Shown here: positions 5,495-12,331 of the stretch, in pieces
How positions within the stretch are numbered: the first letter of the stretch is position 1
Layout of the letters: each line of letters begins with the position of its first letter
Assembly (NCBI GenBank): GCA_000435495.1
Contig: FR884026.1
Location: 33,628-49,315, forward strand
Direction: 5' to 3'
DNA: 15,688 nucleotides
Source: Firmicutes bacterium CAG:552
GTDB lineage: Bacteria; Bacillota; Clostridia; Christensenellales; Pumilibacteraceae
The notes under the pieces: model-generated
What the model was told of the DNA's origin: nothing
The model's input: the letters and a program-made list of their open reading frames with translations, nothing else
The model's database searches: none
Made by a program: the position numbers and the translations under genes

Positions 5495-7163
5495 AAAGTG
5501 TATTTTATATCCGCGAGTAAGTACCGAAATGCAAGTAGAGGGGTATAGTCTTGACGGACAGAAAAACAGTTTGAAAAGATTTGCCGAACGGGAAGAAATG
5601 CAAATAGTCGGAATCTACGAGGACGCGGGTAAGTCGGGAAAGTCGATAGAAGGGCGTCCGGCTTTTAAGCGGATGCTCTCCGATATTCAAGAAGGGCTTG
5701 AAGTGGATTACGTTTTAGTCTACAAACTTTCCCGTTTCGGCAGAAATGCCGCCGATATTCTTAATTCGTTGGAATTTATTCAGTCCTACGGCGTGAATCT
5801 GCTTTGCATTGAGGAAGGAATAGATTCTTCGCAGACAAGCGGAAAACTTTTGATTTCGGTTTTGTCTGCGGTTGCCGAGATAGAGCGCGAGAACATTCTC
5901 GAACAGACTATGAATGGACGCAGGGAAAAAGCTCGGCAAGGCAAGTGGAACGGCGGTCCCGCTCCGTATGGGTATAGTTTGAAAGACGACACGTTGGTTA
6001 TAGAAGAAGATGAAGCGGAAATCGTACGGACGATTTTCGATAAGTTCGTTCATACGAATATGGGCTATACGGGAATAGCGAAGTATCTTAATTTGCAAGG
6101 AATTAAAAAGACGCCGCGCAAGAAAACCGACATTGAAGAATTTAGCGCGCATTTTATCAAGATACTTTTAGATAATCCCGTTTATTGCGGTAAGATCGCT
6201 TATGGAAGAAGAGCGCGGGAAAAAGTAAAAGGCACAAAAGCCGATTACAAAGTCGTGAACAAGCAAGATTTTTGTTTGGTTGACGGCTTGCACAAAGGAA
6301 TTGTAGATGAAGAGCTTTGGGCAAGAGCGCACGAAAAAAGACAGGAAACGGGAGTTAAATCTGAATCCAAATACGGCAAAGAGCGCGCTCATTTGCTTAC
6401 GGGAATTATCAAGTGTCCGAAGTGCGGTAGCGGGATGTACGCCAACAGAGTTTGCTGGACGAAGAAAGACGGTACATATAAAGAAGTTATGTATTACGCT
6501 TGCAGTCGGAATAAGCAGGAACGAGGGCGTTCATGCGATTACAGCGCAAATCTCAAAAAGATGGACATTGAACCGCTCGTAATAGAGTTTATTAAAGAAT
6601 TGGTGCAAGACGAACACTTTGCCGCCGAGATAAAAAAGAAAATAGGTTTGCAGGTTGATACTACGAAAATCGATACGAAAATACAAAACTACGAAACCAA
6701 ACTAAAAGAGGTGGAGCTAAATAAAGCACGGTTGGAACGTGAAATAGATTCGTTACCTATTGACGCGGCGCATCGCGAAAGAAAAATTCATGATATGACT
6801 TTGCGGCTTGACGGACTGTATGATACGATTGCCGAAATAGAAGCAAATATTGAGGATGCAAAGACGAGAAGAAAGTCGGTGGAAGCGGAATTCATCACAA
6901 TGGAAAATATTTATAAAATTTTAGAGCATTTTAACGAATTATATGATATAATCAGTGATGAGGAAAAGAAAGAGTTGATTGCGACTTTGGTCAAAGAAAT
7001 TCAAATTTATCCCGAAGGTGAGAGCGAAATGCCCTTAAAATCGATGAAATTCAACTTTCCCGTATATAAAGACGGGAAAGAGGTGCGGGAAATCTTTTTG
7101 AATAACGGTACAAACGTCGAGACGGTATGCGCACTCGTCAAAAAAACAAATAATTTACATTGA
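5478..7163 (+). CDS. Large serine recombinase (site-specific integrase)
   Basis: A 561-residue large serine recombinase that would integrate and excise the element through att sites. The catalytic domain (1-140) has R13 and the nucleophile S15 in YPRVSTEMQ, then EDAGKSGKSIEGRPAF (48-63) and the R86/R89 pair in KLSRFGRN. The Recombinase domain (about 160-290) contains GPAPYGY and LLDNPVYCGKIAYGRR. A zinc ribbon follows, with C313, C316, C342 and C353 (IKCPKCGSGM ... YYACS ... GRSC). After it a coiled coil runs from about 390 to 480. Length is within the family range, and all the catalytic residues I can check are present. ATG 5478 has ACGGAGAAG ahead, and the upstream small ORF overlaps it. 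This gene is normally at one end of such elements, so the element's right end is expected soon after 7163. Confidence 0.95.
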   Translation: MNREGKKCILYPRVSTEMQVEGYSLDGQKNSLKRFAEREEMQIVGIYEDAGKSGKSIEGRPAFKRMLSDIQEGLEVDYVLVYKLSRFGRNAADILNSLEFIQSYGVNLLCIEEGIDSSQTSGKLLISVLSAVAEIERENILEQTMNGRREKARQGKWNGGPAPYGYSLKDDTLVIEEDEAEIVRTIFDKFVHTNMGYTGIAKYLNLQGIKKTPRKKTDIEEFSAHFIKILLDNPVYCGKIAYGRRAREKVKGTKADYKVVNKQDFCLVDGLHKGIVDEELWARAHEKRQETGVKSESKYGKERAHLLTGIIKCPKCGSGMYANRVCWTKKDGTYKEVMYYACSRNKQERGRSCDYSANLKKMDIEPLVIEFIKELVQDEHFAAEIKKKIGLQVDTTKIDTKIQNYETKLKEVELNKARLEREIDSLPIDAAHRERKIHDMTLRLDGLYDTIAEIEANIEDAKTRRKSVEAEFITMENIYKILEHFNELYDIISDEEKKELIATLVKEIQIYPEGESEMPLKSMKFNFPVYKDGKEVREIFLNNGTNVETVCALVKKTNNLH

Positions 7164-7587
7164 CGTTAAATTGGGTGAAGGCAAAGGATAAAGTTCGTTA
7201 AAAACTTCAGGAAGAATTAAATAAAAGAAAATATAAATATCGATCCCTTAAGTATTAATCGAATAAAAGTATTAAACCAAGCGATTTTACGAAATTTACT
7301 ATTGAAACGAGCATTTCTTTGAAAATAAGGAACATAAGGAAGAGCATAATTGAGATACGAATAAAAGATGAGTTTACAACTGGAATAGAATTATACAGTT
7401 TGAGAGCTTTGTTATTTTGTAATATTCTTAAAATAGTGGGTGTTATTATATTGAGTCGAGCGGTTTTGATAGTTTAGACAAGTCAAACATTGTTTTATTT
7501 TAAAAAAGACAATATGCGCATTCGGAAGTTAATAAAACAGATTGTCGTATATGACGAAAAAATAGAAATTTTTTATAATTATATAAG
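7164..7587. other. Gene-free stretch between the recombinase and ssrA; expected right end of the element
   Basis: About 420 AT-rich bases without a convincing gene on either strand; stops are frequent in all frames. An attachment site (attR or attL) is expected somewhere here because the recombinase gene normally sits at the element's edge. The other end is outside the window, so no matching core can be identified. I see no clear terminator directly after the recombinase stop. Confidence 0.5.
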
Positions 7588-7618
7588 AAAAAATCCCGAC
7601 TTTTTGCCGGGATTTTTT
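7588..7618 (-). terminator. Intrinsic terminator of ssrA, able to work in both directions
   Basis: AAAAAATCCCG (7588-7598) pairs perfectly with CGGGATTTTTT (7608-7618) around a nine-base loop. Read on the minus strand it is a stem followed by six T, 27 bases after the tmRNA 3' end. The symmetrical A and T runs would also stop reads from the element side. Confidence 0.85.
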
Positions 7619-7644
7619 GGTTAAGGGTTCGGATAGCTACCCCT

Positions 7645-8009
7645 TGGTGGAGGTGAGGAGAGTTGAACTCCTTTCCGAAATACGTCCAAAAGGCTCTTCT
7701 ACATGTTTAGGTTGCTTTTAGTCTTAACGAAAATACAAAGCAGTCGAAAATTTAGACGTCGTGGTCTGTGGATCTGCTTAGGCGGCCGACCGACCGTCAA
7801 AGTAGTAGCCTGTTTGAACTGACGCTCTTAACACTGCAACAGGGAATAGCGAAAAGAGCGCACCGCCGAATAGTTAGGCAGCGAGTGCAAGCTTAGCGCT
7901 TGCGGGTTTAACGTTGTTAGCGTTTAATTTAAGTTGCGTTTTAAGGTAGCCGCACTACCACATGCTTATAACCTTTCTTGCGGTAATCCGTCGAAGCCGG
8001 TACACCCCC
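7645..8009 (-). ncRNA. ssrA: tmRNA (transfer-messenger RNA)
   Basis: A 365-base tmRNA, which rescues stalled ribosomes and tags their unfinished peptides. The 5' end (minus strand from 8009) reads GGGGGTGTACCGGCTTCGAC, and the 3' end reads GTTCAACTCTCC followed by the encoded CCA. The acceptor stem pairs GGGGGTG with CACCTCC over 7 bases with one G-T. The tag frame occupies 7874-7921 on the minus strand and reads ANNVKPASAKLALAA followed by TAA. It ends in LALAA, close to the usual (V/L)ALAA degron. The resume codon is taken as GCT 7921-7919, the alanine usual for that position. The mature 5' end would be made by RNase P from a very short leader. This is a standalone one-piece form. Confidence 0.97.
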
Positions 8010-8021
8010 GAAAGCTCAATA

Positions 8022-8050
8022 ATTATACCAAATGGCGAACGAATTGTCAA
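8022..8050 (-). promoter_or_regulatory. Consensus promoter of ssrA
   Basis: On the minus strand a perfect TTGACA (8050-8045) and a perfect TATAAT (8027-8022) are separated by exactly 17 bases. The -10 box lies 12 bases before the mature tmRNA 5' end, which fits strong constitutive expression of a stable RNA. Confidence 0.93.
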
Positions 8051-8424
8051 TAAGATTATTGAGTTACATCGAGTGATGCCGGCGGTAATGCGGCGAAAAA
8101 CATAAAATTTGTAAACTTAAGTCGATTTGTTCTTAATGATATAGGCTATAGGGATTAAAAACCTACATAGATATACAGATTAAATAAACATATAAATCGT
8201 TGGCTTATCTACACAGAAAAAGCGCAGAAAACGCATACGATCTCGAAATTAGAGCAGCAGAATGTGTATAGGCGGTACGAATACGCCTGTATAATATGGC
8301 AAAAGCCAGTTGTTTTGCCCATTCCGTTATTCAAAAAGACGTTCGCTTCTTTAAGATTGAAATACAATCGTTCGGATAAATAACATTTACCGTTACGGGA
8401 GCATACGAAAATACGAATGCAGGC
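8051..8424. other. Intergenic stretch without a convincing gene
   Basis: Between the ssrA promoter and the cysteine-rich gene I see no supported gene. One imperfect inverted repeat (TATAGGCG around 8267 with CGCCTGTATA around 8285) could be a weak transcript end for the cysteine-rich gene, but it lacks a T run on that strand. Confidence 0.4.
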
Positions 8425-8877
8425 TTATCTGCACAACGGAAAGTGCGGGATACATATACGTAGGCAGCATCTCGAACGATGACATTCGCATTTGCACGGT
8501 CTTTCGCAAGAAGGACGCTCACATTCGCAATGACATTTATGCTCGCAACGTTCTTCCCTCGGACACTGCCTTTCACATTCACGATGGCAATCGCACTCGC
8601 ACGGGCGATTACACTCGCAGGGTTTTTCACTCTCGCACGGTCTCTCGCAAGAAGTGCGTTGACATTCGCAGCGACAGTTGCAGTTACAGCAAGATTTGCG
8701 CTTGCACGGTTTTTTGCAGTCGCACGGACGGTCGTAATTGACGTCATGACAATCGCAAGGTCCAAGGTTTTCATAATTGTTCGGTTCTTCGAAAAGTTCG
8801 TCGTTATAAAAAAGATAGTCGTCGTGATTAAAAGTATAAGAGCGACATTTATTACAATTATTGCAGCAGTTTCTCAT
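8425..8877 (-). CDS. Extremely cysteine-rich protein, unknown function
   Basis: A 150-residue protein with 36 cysteines (24%). The N-terminal block has CC-x2-C-x2-C (MRNCCNNCNKC), followed by an acidic and aromatic linker (about 12-40). A long low-complexity region then repeats Pro-Cys-Glu-Cys or Cys-Glu-Arg-Pro-Cys motifs with Arg, Lys and His between them. No signal peptide or membrane segment is visible. The ATG on the minus strand has GGAGG 5-6 bases ahead, which with the strong composition argues that the frame is real. It is divergent from the PerR gene, with only 144 bases between their starts, so shared peroxide or metal control is possible. Candidate roles are metallothionein-like metal binding, a redox buffer, or a cross-linked spore or surface protein. 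The sequence does not decide between these. Confidence 0.75.
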   Translation of the reverse strand: MRNCCNNCNKCRSYTFNHDDYLFYNDELFEEPNNYENLGPCDCHDVNYDRPCDCKKPCKRKSCCNCNCRCECQRTSCERPCESEKPCECNRPCECDCHRECERQCPREERCEHKCHCECERPSCERPCKCECHRSRCCLRICIPHFPLCR

Positions 8878-8943
8878 AAAATCCTCCGAAGTATATTCGT
8901 ATTACATAGTATGAATTTTTTTTTGAAATGTTGCGATTTTTGC

Positions 8944-8972
8944 TTGACAAAATAGCGATAAAAAAGTACAAT
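8944..8972 (+). promoter_or_regulatory. Promoter of the perR-rubrerythrin operon
   Basis: TTGACA (8944-8949) and TACAAT (8967-8972) with a 17-base spacer. It is followed 4 bases later by the PerR/Fur-type inverted repeat, and by the start codon at 9022. Confidence 0.85.
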
Positions 8973-8976
8973 ACAT

Positions 8977-8999
8977 TTAGTAATGATAATTATTACTAA
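8977..8999 (+). promoter_or_regulatory. PerR/Fur-box operator
   Basis: TTAGTAAT (8977-8984) and ATTACTAA (8992-8999) are a perfect inverted repeat around GATAATT, so the core reads TAATGATAATTATTA, as in Fur-family boxes. It covers the expected transcription start of the promoter just upstream. A bound repressor would block initiation, and the nearest gene encodes a PerR-type protein, so autoregulation is likely. Confidence 0.8.
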
Positions 9000-9021
9000 T
9001 AATTTTAAAAAGGACGGCGTA

Positions 9022-9402
9022 ATGAGATACTCGAAGCAAAGAGAACAGATTTTAGCGATTTTGCGTTCGACCAAGTGTCATCCTGATGCCGAATGGATAT
9101 ATTTCAAAGTTAAAGAAATAATGCCGAAAATCTCCTTGGGAACAGTTTATCGCAATCTCAAAGAACTTGTAGACAGCGGAATAATCGACAGCGTGGAGAC
9201 CGAGCAGAAAGTAATACGATATGATGCGGACACGTCGCCGCATGCGCACTTCATTTGCGAAAAGTGCGGAGAGGTAAAAGATATTTTTGGCGACATAAAG
9301 GTAAATTCGGCTTTTCTCGACGGCTCGAAGATACTTCGTCAAAAAGTGATTTTTTACGGAGTATGCCGAGATTGCATATATAATAGCAATCAAAAAGTTT
9401 AA
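9022..9402 (+). CDS. perR: Peroxide-sensing Fur-family repressor (PerR type)
   Basis: A 126-residue Fur-family repressor. The winged helix includes ISLGTVYRNLKEL (37-49). Structural zinc pairs are C79/C82 (CEKC) and C115/C118 (CRDC). The regulatory metal ligands of Bacillus PerR (His37, Asp85, His91, His93, Asp104) align with H20, D68, H74, H76 and D87 at a constant offset of 17. The last being Asp rather than Glu points to PerR rather than Fur: peroxide would oxidize the iron-bound histidines and release the DNA. ATG 9022 is preferred over an in-frame ATG at 8983, because 8983 lies inside the operator and AAAAGGA precedes 9022. Reverse rubrerythrin follows 86 bases downstream, the classic target of clostridial PerR. 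Confidence 0.92.
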   Translation: MRYSKQREQILAILRSTKCHPDAEWIYFKVKEIMPKISLGTVYRNLKELVDSGIIDSVETEQKVIRYDADTSPHAHFICEKCGEVKDIFGDIKVNSAFLDGSKILRQKVIFYGVCRDCIYNSNQKV

Positions 9403-9488
9403 AACGTATCGGAGTTTTTGCGACAATAGCGGAGACAGAAGCCGCTTTTCGTCGAAAAAATAAATAAAACAAGAGGAGAAGAAAAGAA

Positions 9489-10034
9489 ATGAAGAAATTT
9501 GTATGTAAAGTTTGCGGATATGTTTACGAGGGGGATTCCGCTCCCGAGAGATGCCCTATTTGCCATGCGACCGCAGATAAGTTTGAAGAAATTGGCGGAG
9601 AGATGACTTGGGCGGCTGAGCACAAAGTCGGCATTGCAAAAGATTTAAGAAGAGACATAGTTGAAGATTTGAGAGCGAACTTTAACGGAGAGTGCAGTGA
9701 AGTAGGTATGTACCTTGCTATGGCAAGAGTTGCATTTAGAGAAGGATACCCCGAAGTAGGTCTTTATTACGAAAAAGCCGCTCACGAAGAGGCTGAGCAT
9801 GCGGCTAAGTTCGCAGAGCTTTTGGGAGAGGTCATCACCGAGTCTACAGAGGAGAACCTTCGTCGTAGAGTAGAAGCCGAAAACGGAGCGACCTTAGGCA
9901 AAACCGATCTTGCAAAGAGAGCTAAAGAACTCGGACTTGACGCAATTCATGACACCGTGCACGAAATGGCTCGTGACGAAGCTCGCCACGGCAAAGCGTT
10001 CAAGGGACTTTTGGACAGATATTTCGGAAAATAA
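9489..10034 (+). CDS. Reverse rubrerythrin (N-terminal rubredoxin, C-terminal diiron domain)
   Basis: A 181-residue peroxide reductase of anaerobes with domains in the reverse of classical rubrerythrin order. The N-terminal rubredoxin domain binds one iron through C6, C9, C22 and C25 (CKVCGY ... CPICH). The following four-helix diiron domain has E68/E71 (GECSEVGMY), E101-x-x-H104 (EAEHA) and E164-x-x-H167 (DEARHG). It would reduce hydrogen peroxide, and oxygen with NADH-rubredoxin oxidoreductase partners, in the cytoplasm, as shown for the clostridial revRbr proteins. The start has GAGGAG about 9 bases ahead. No separate promoter is evident in the 86-base gap, so it is probably cotranscribed with perR and derepressed by peroxide. 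A strong terminator follows. Confidence 0.95.
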   Translation: MKKFVCKVCGYVYEGDSAPERCPICHATADKFEEIGGEMTWAAEHKVGIAKDLRRDIVEDLRANFNGECSEVGMYLAMARVAFREGYPEVGLYYEKAAHEEAEHAAKFAELLGEVITESTEENLRRRVEAENGATLGKTDLAKRAKELGLDAIHDTVHEMARDEARHGKAFKGLLDRYFGK

Positions 10035-10075
10035 TTTTTGTCGTTTCTGAAATTTCCTACATTCTGTTTGAAAAT

Positions 10076-10106
10076 CCGACCTATCAAAAAGACAGGTCGG
10101 GTTTTT
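10076..10106 (+). terminator. Terminator of the perR-rubrerythrin operon
   Basis: CCGACCT (10076-10082) pairs with AGGTCGG (10094-10100), with TC/GA pairing further in, and is followed by G and five T. It lies 42 bases after the rubrerythrin stop. Confidence 0.88.
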
Positions 10107-10150
10107 ACATGTAAGGCTATAAGTCGATTATCTCGTCTTTTATTAAACGC

Positions 10151-10376
10151 TTATGAAAAGGTACTATTTTTTTCGGTGCAGAGTATTTCCGAAGGATCTA
10201 TTTCAAGTAAAATACATAAATTAGCAAGCGTATCTAAAGCGGGCATTTTATAACCTTTTACATAATGAGATATTGTTTGTTGGGATACACCAAGTCTTTT
10301 GCCTATTTCGGTTTGCGTTAAACCGCTGTTTTTAATTGCTTCTGTTAATTTAATTTGAATTTGTTGTAAAATAATA
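10151..10376 (-). pseudogene. XRE-family regulator truncated at its N-terminus
   Basis: On the minus strand a frame from about 10376 to the stop at 10151 encodes QIQIKLTEAIKNSGLTQTEI, then GKRLGVSQQTISHYVKGYKM and PALDTLANLCILLEIDPSEI. This is a complete XRE/Cro-type helix-turn-helix followed by a short tail. No start codon is available: upstream the frame runs into transposase DNA of an IS3-family fragment, so the first few residues (Met included) were lost at the junction. The DNA-binding part is otherwise intact, so the loss may be fairly recent. It could be expressed only by unusual initiation. It would have been a small repressor of unknown target. Confidence 0.8.
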
Positions 10377-10737
10377 AGGCATCTAATTTTTTTAAGTACT
10401 CGTTCTCCATTGCAAGATACTCATTCCGCTCTCGCAATTGTTGTAATTCGGTAATAATATCTTGTTGTAATTCAGTTGGCAACGGTTTCTTTTTGGGCCT
10501 GCCTTTTGATTTTCTGCCACGACGTTCAACCATAAAACCTTCTACACCTTCTTCTAGAAATATGCGCTCCCATAATCTTGCTTGTGAGCGATGGCGATCC
10601 GATTCCTTGTATGAATCCAAATTCCAATATTTACGGACAACTTCACCATAACCAAGATTATTCTTGCGCATATCCAGTATAACGGATAATTTGAAATCCG
10701 GCGAGTATTTTGTAAATTTTTGACCTTTCTTTGCCAT
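10345..10737 (-). pseudogene. IS3-family transposase OrfA, 3' end replaced
   Basis: From ATG 10737, which has GGAGG 12-13 bases ahead, the frame gives MAKKGQKFTKYSPDFKLSVI at the start. It continues with a helix-turn-helix (KNNLGYGEVVRKYW), a basic linker (RRGRKSKGRPKKKP) and a leucine-zipper-like segment (ELQQLRERNEYLAMENEYLK), as in OrfA of the IS150 group. After KKLDAL the protein runs out as LFYNKFKLN, which is the neighbouring XRE gene's DNA read in another frame. The A-rich frameshift site and orfB that should follow are missing. At best it makes a non-catalytic DNA-binding fragment. Confidence 0.82.
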
Positions 10738-10793
10738 AAAAAATGTACCTCCAAAAGTTTTACATTCCTGTCCAACTTTTGGGGTGTACTTCA
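10377..10793 (-). mobile_element. IS3-family insertion sequence fragment (left end only)
   Basis: On the minus strand the fragment starts at 10793 with TGAAGTACACCCCAAAAGTT followed by GGACA, which looks like an IS150-group IS3 terminal repeat. It carries most of orfA and then ends abruptly in the XRE gene remnant. orfB, the catalytic DDE part, and the right terminal repeat are absent, so the fragment cannot move by itself. The right limit given here (10377-10380) is where transposase-like sequence stops; the exact base is uncertain. Confidence 0.8.
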
Positions 10794-11018
10794 AGACGGT
10801 CCCTGCTTTTTTGTCGATAAAAAGCGATGCGGTAAAGTATGCGATATTATGTCCCGGTGCGGCGGCTATTAGGTTATGTGGTTATCATAACGTGTACCCT
10901 ACATTGCGCGATTGATTAGCGAGCGTGGGTTAAGTAGGTGAACAAAAGGCGAAGTCGGTAAATACTCGGAATAAAAGAAAAATATATTATTTAAAATCGT
11001 AAAAACGACTGGCGACTG
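10794..11018. other. Intergenic stretch without a visible gene
   Basis: About 225 bases between the IS end and the promoter of the membrane protein gene. No frame with a ribosome site and no clear hairpin terminator is seen. Confidence 0.4.
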
Positions 11019-11047
11019 TTGCAATTGTGACCAATATATGATATAAT
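11019..11047 (+). promoter_or_regulatory. Promoter of the membrane protein gene
   Basis: TTGCAA (11019-11024) and a perfect TATAAT (11042-11047) with a 17-base spacer, 44 bases before the ATG at 11092. Confidence 0.75.
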
Positions 11048-11055
11048 TTCAAAGG

Positions 11056-11067
11056 GCGTTCGAACGC
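11056..11067 (+). promoter_or_regulatory. Palindrome at the expected transcription start
   Basis: GCGTTCGAACGC is a perfect 12-base palindrome that extends by a further C-G pair and a wobble to 16. It lies 8 bases after the -10 box, that is, on the likely start point, where an operator would block transcription. No adjacent regulator gene identifies the protein that might bind. Confidence 0.45.
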
Positions 11068-11091
11068 TCAGATAAAATGCGGGAGAAGTAT

Positions 11092-12021
11092 ATGAACAAA
11101 AAATTGGAACAGTTTTTCGAAACGGAGGGGTTGACCGTAAGCGGAAATTCGGCATACGGTAATTTGCATGGCTTCGAGGTAAGTTTCTCGTATTTCATGT
11201 TAGATACAGAAAGTCCCATTCAAGCGCTTATATGTTGCTACACGAACGATGAGCAGAATAGGCAAATAAACCAAGAACTTTCTAAAATTAAGAACAGATA
11301 TTTTAAATGGCAGTTTACGAGATACGGATTGTATATCGGGATTAATGGATTGACTATGAATTCCGTATTAAAGGAATTAAATAGTTTACTTACAAGCGTT
11401 TGCGATATTTTAAAGTCCGAAGGGGCGTTAGGACTCGGACATTGTCCGGTTTGCGGCAATGAGTTGTCATCGGGTTCTCAGGTGTGTACGGTCGAGTCCT
11501 TTAAGGTTACTATAGGCAGTGATTGTGTGGGCGATTTAAATAAGGCCATTGAAGAAGAGAATGCAGATTTTGAAAGCGCGCCCAATAATTATTTGAAAGG
11601 ATTTTTCGGAGCCTTGATAGGCAGTGTTGTCGGTGGAATCGTTGCAATAATACTTTACCTGATAGGCTTTATAGCTGCGGCATCCGCTATCGTGGCTGTC
11701 GTGGTCGGCGCAAAATTGTATTGTAAATTCGGAGGAAAGAGCAATAAGACAATGCTTGTTATCGTGTCGGCAACGTCCATAGTTTGTATAATGTTGTCGG
11801 TACTCATTATATATCTTATTGCGGCAGTCGGACTTGCTGCGGAAGCCGGTTTGAATTTGTCTGCATTCGAAGCTTTTAGCTATATGCTTGATAACAGAAC
11901 AGAGTTTGCTCGAGGATTCTATGGCGATTTGGCTATGATGGCAGTATTCACCATAGCGGGAGTTATATACGAAGCTATATCTATGCGGAAGATGATTAAA
12001 CGTCCCGAAAAACTGAAATAA
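11092..12021 (+). CDS. Membrane protein with cytoplasmic N-terminal domain and CPVC motif
   Basis: A 309-residue protein that I do not recognise as a named family. Residues 1-115 are a soluble domain. A cysteine set follows: CPVCG (118-122), C132 and C145, suggesting a degenerate zinc ribbon. Then come hydrophobic segments at about 170-192, 193-211, 220-250 and 278-297, consistent with four membrane passes, and a basic tail (MRKMIKRPEKLK). ATG 11092 is preferred over ATG 11077 because CGGGAG lies between them at ribosome-site distance. It is a single-gene transcript with its own promoter and terminator. The layout (soluble sensor-like domain, zinc ribbon, membrane bundle) might suggest an envelope or stress function, but no function can be assigned. 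Confidence 0.8.
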   Translation: MNKKLEQFFETEGLTVSGNSAYGNLHGFEVSFSYFMLDTESPIQALICCYTNDEQNRQINQELSKIKNRYFKWQFTRYGLYIGINGLTMNSVLKELNSLLTSVCDILKSEGALGLGHCPVCGNELSSGSQVCTVESFKVTIGSDCVGDLNKAIEEENADFESAPNNYLKGFFGALIGSVVGGIVAIILYLIGFIAAASAIVAVVVGAKLYCKFGGKSNKTMLVIVSATSIVCIMLSVLIIYLIAAVGLAAEAGLNLSAFEAFSYMLDNRTEFARGFYGDLAMMAVFTIAGVIYEAISMRKMIKRPEKLK

Positions 12022-12090
12022 TTAAAACGTATAACGATATCTGCGACAATTCGAATATTCGCTAAACGTAATGACAAGATAAAATACAGC

Positions 12091-12124
12091 TAAGCCCGAC
12101 GAGAGAAGTTCTTCGTCGGGCTTA
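12091..12124 (+). terminator. Strong hairpin terminator after the membrane protein gene
   Basis: TAAGCCCGACGA (12091-12102) pairs perfectly with TCGTCGGGCTTA (12113-12124) around a ten-base loop, with an AT-rich tail (ATTTATATTT). It is 69 bases after the stop. Confidence 0.8.
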
Positions 12125-12274
12125 ATTTATATTTAAAAAGCGAGTCTGTCAAATAAAAGCGCATACGATATACAAATTTGATAGGGCGGTACTATAATCG
12201 ATTGTATTTTTCAAAGAGCAAAATCATAAGCTGTCGACGATCATTTGCTGAAAAGCTACAAGAATACGCAACAG

Positions 12275-12304
12275 GAGCGGAATCGTTTGTTTGCAATTCC
12301 GCTC
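12275..12304. terminator. Hairpin between convergent genes
   Basis: GAGCGGAAT (12275-12283) pairs with ATTCCGCTC (12296-12304) around a twelve-base loop. A short T-rich tail (TTTCTT) is on the plus side, and no T run on the minus side. It lies 28 bases past the minus-strand SGNH-like gene's stop and may serve as its transcript end or as a second stop for the plus strand. Confidence 0.5.
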
Positions 12305-12331
12305 TTTCTTAATCTCTATCTGACAGCTCGG

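Noticed and set aside
7164..7587. Search for a direct repeat core marking the element's att site
   Set aside because: Only one end of the element is in the window, and no internal repeat with the ssrA 3' end was visible, so no core is called.
8490..8720. Repetitive DNA that might suggest a CRISPR array or tandem repeat
   Set aside because: Units are irregular in length and sequence and are explained by the repeated Cys-Glu/Pro-Cys codons. There are no constant repeats with unique spacers.
8878..8943. Promoter for the cysteine-rich gene on the minus strand
   Set aside because: The best pair found (TTTCAA and TGTAAT with a 16-base spacer in an A run) is too weak to report as a feature.
8479..8955. 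Plus-strand frame of 158 codons opposite the cysteine-rich gene
   Set aside because: It has no ribosome site, its Ala/Thr/Phe-rich low-complexity content is the mirror of the cysteine repeats, and it runs over the promoter region of perR. The minus-strand frame has a good start site.
10038..10253. Plus-strand frame of 71 codons after rubrerythrin
   Set aside because: It crosses the operon terminator and lies opposite the XRE remnant, which has a recognisable helix-turn-helix on the other strand.
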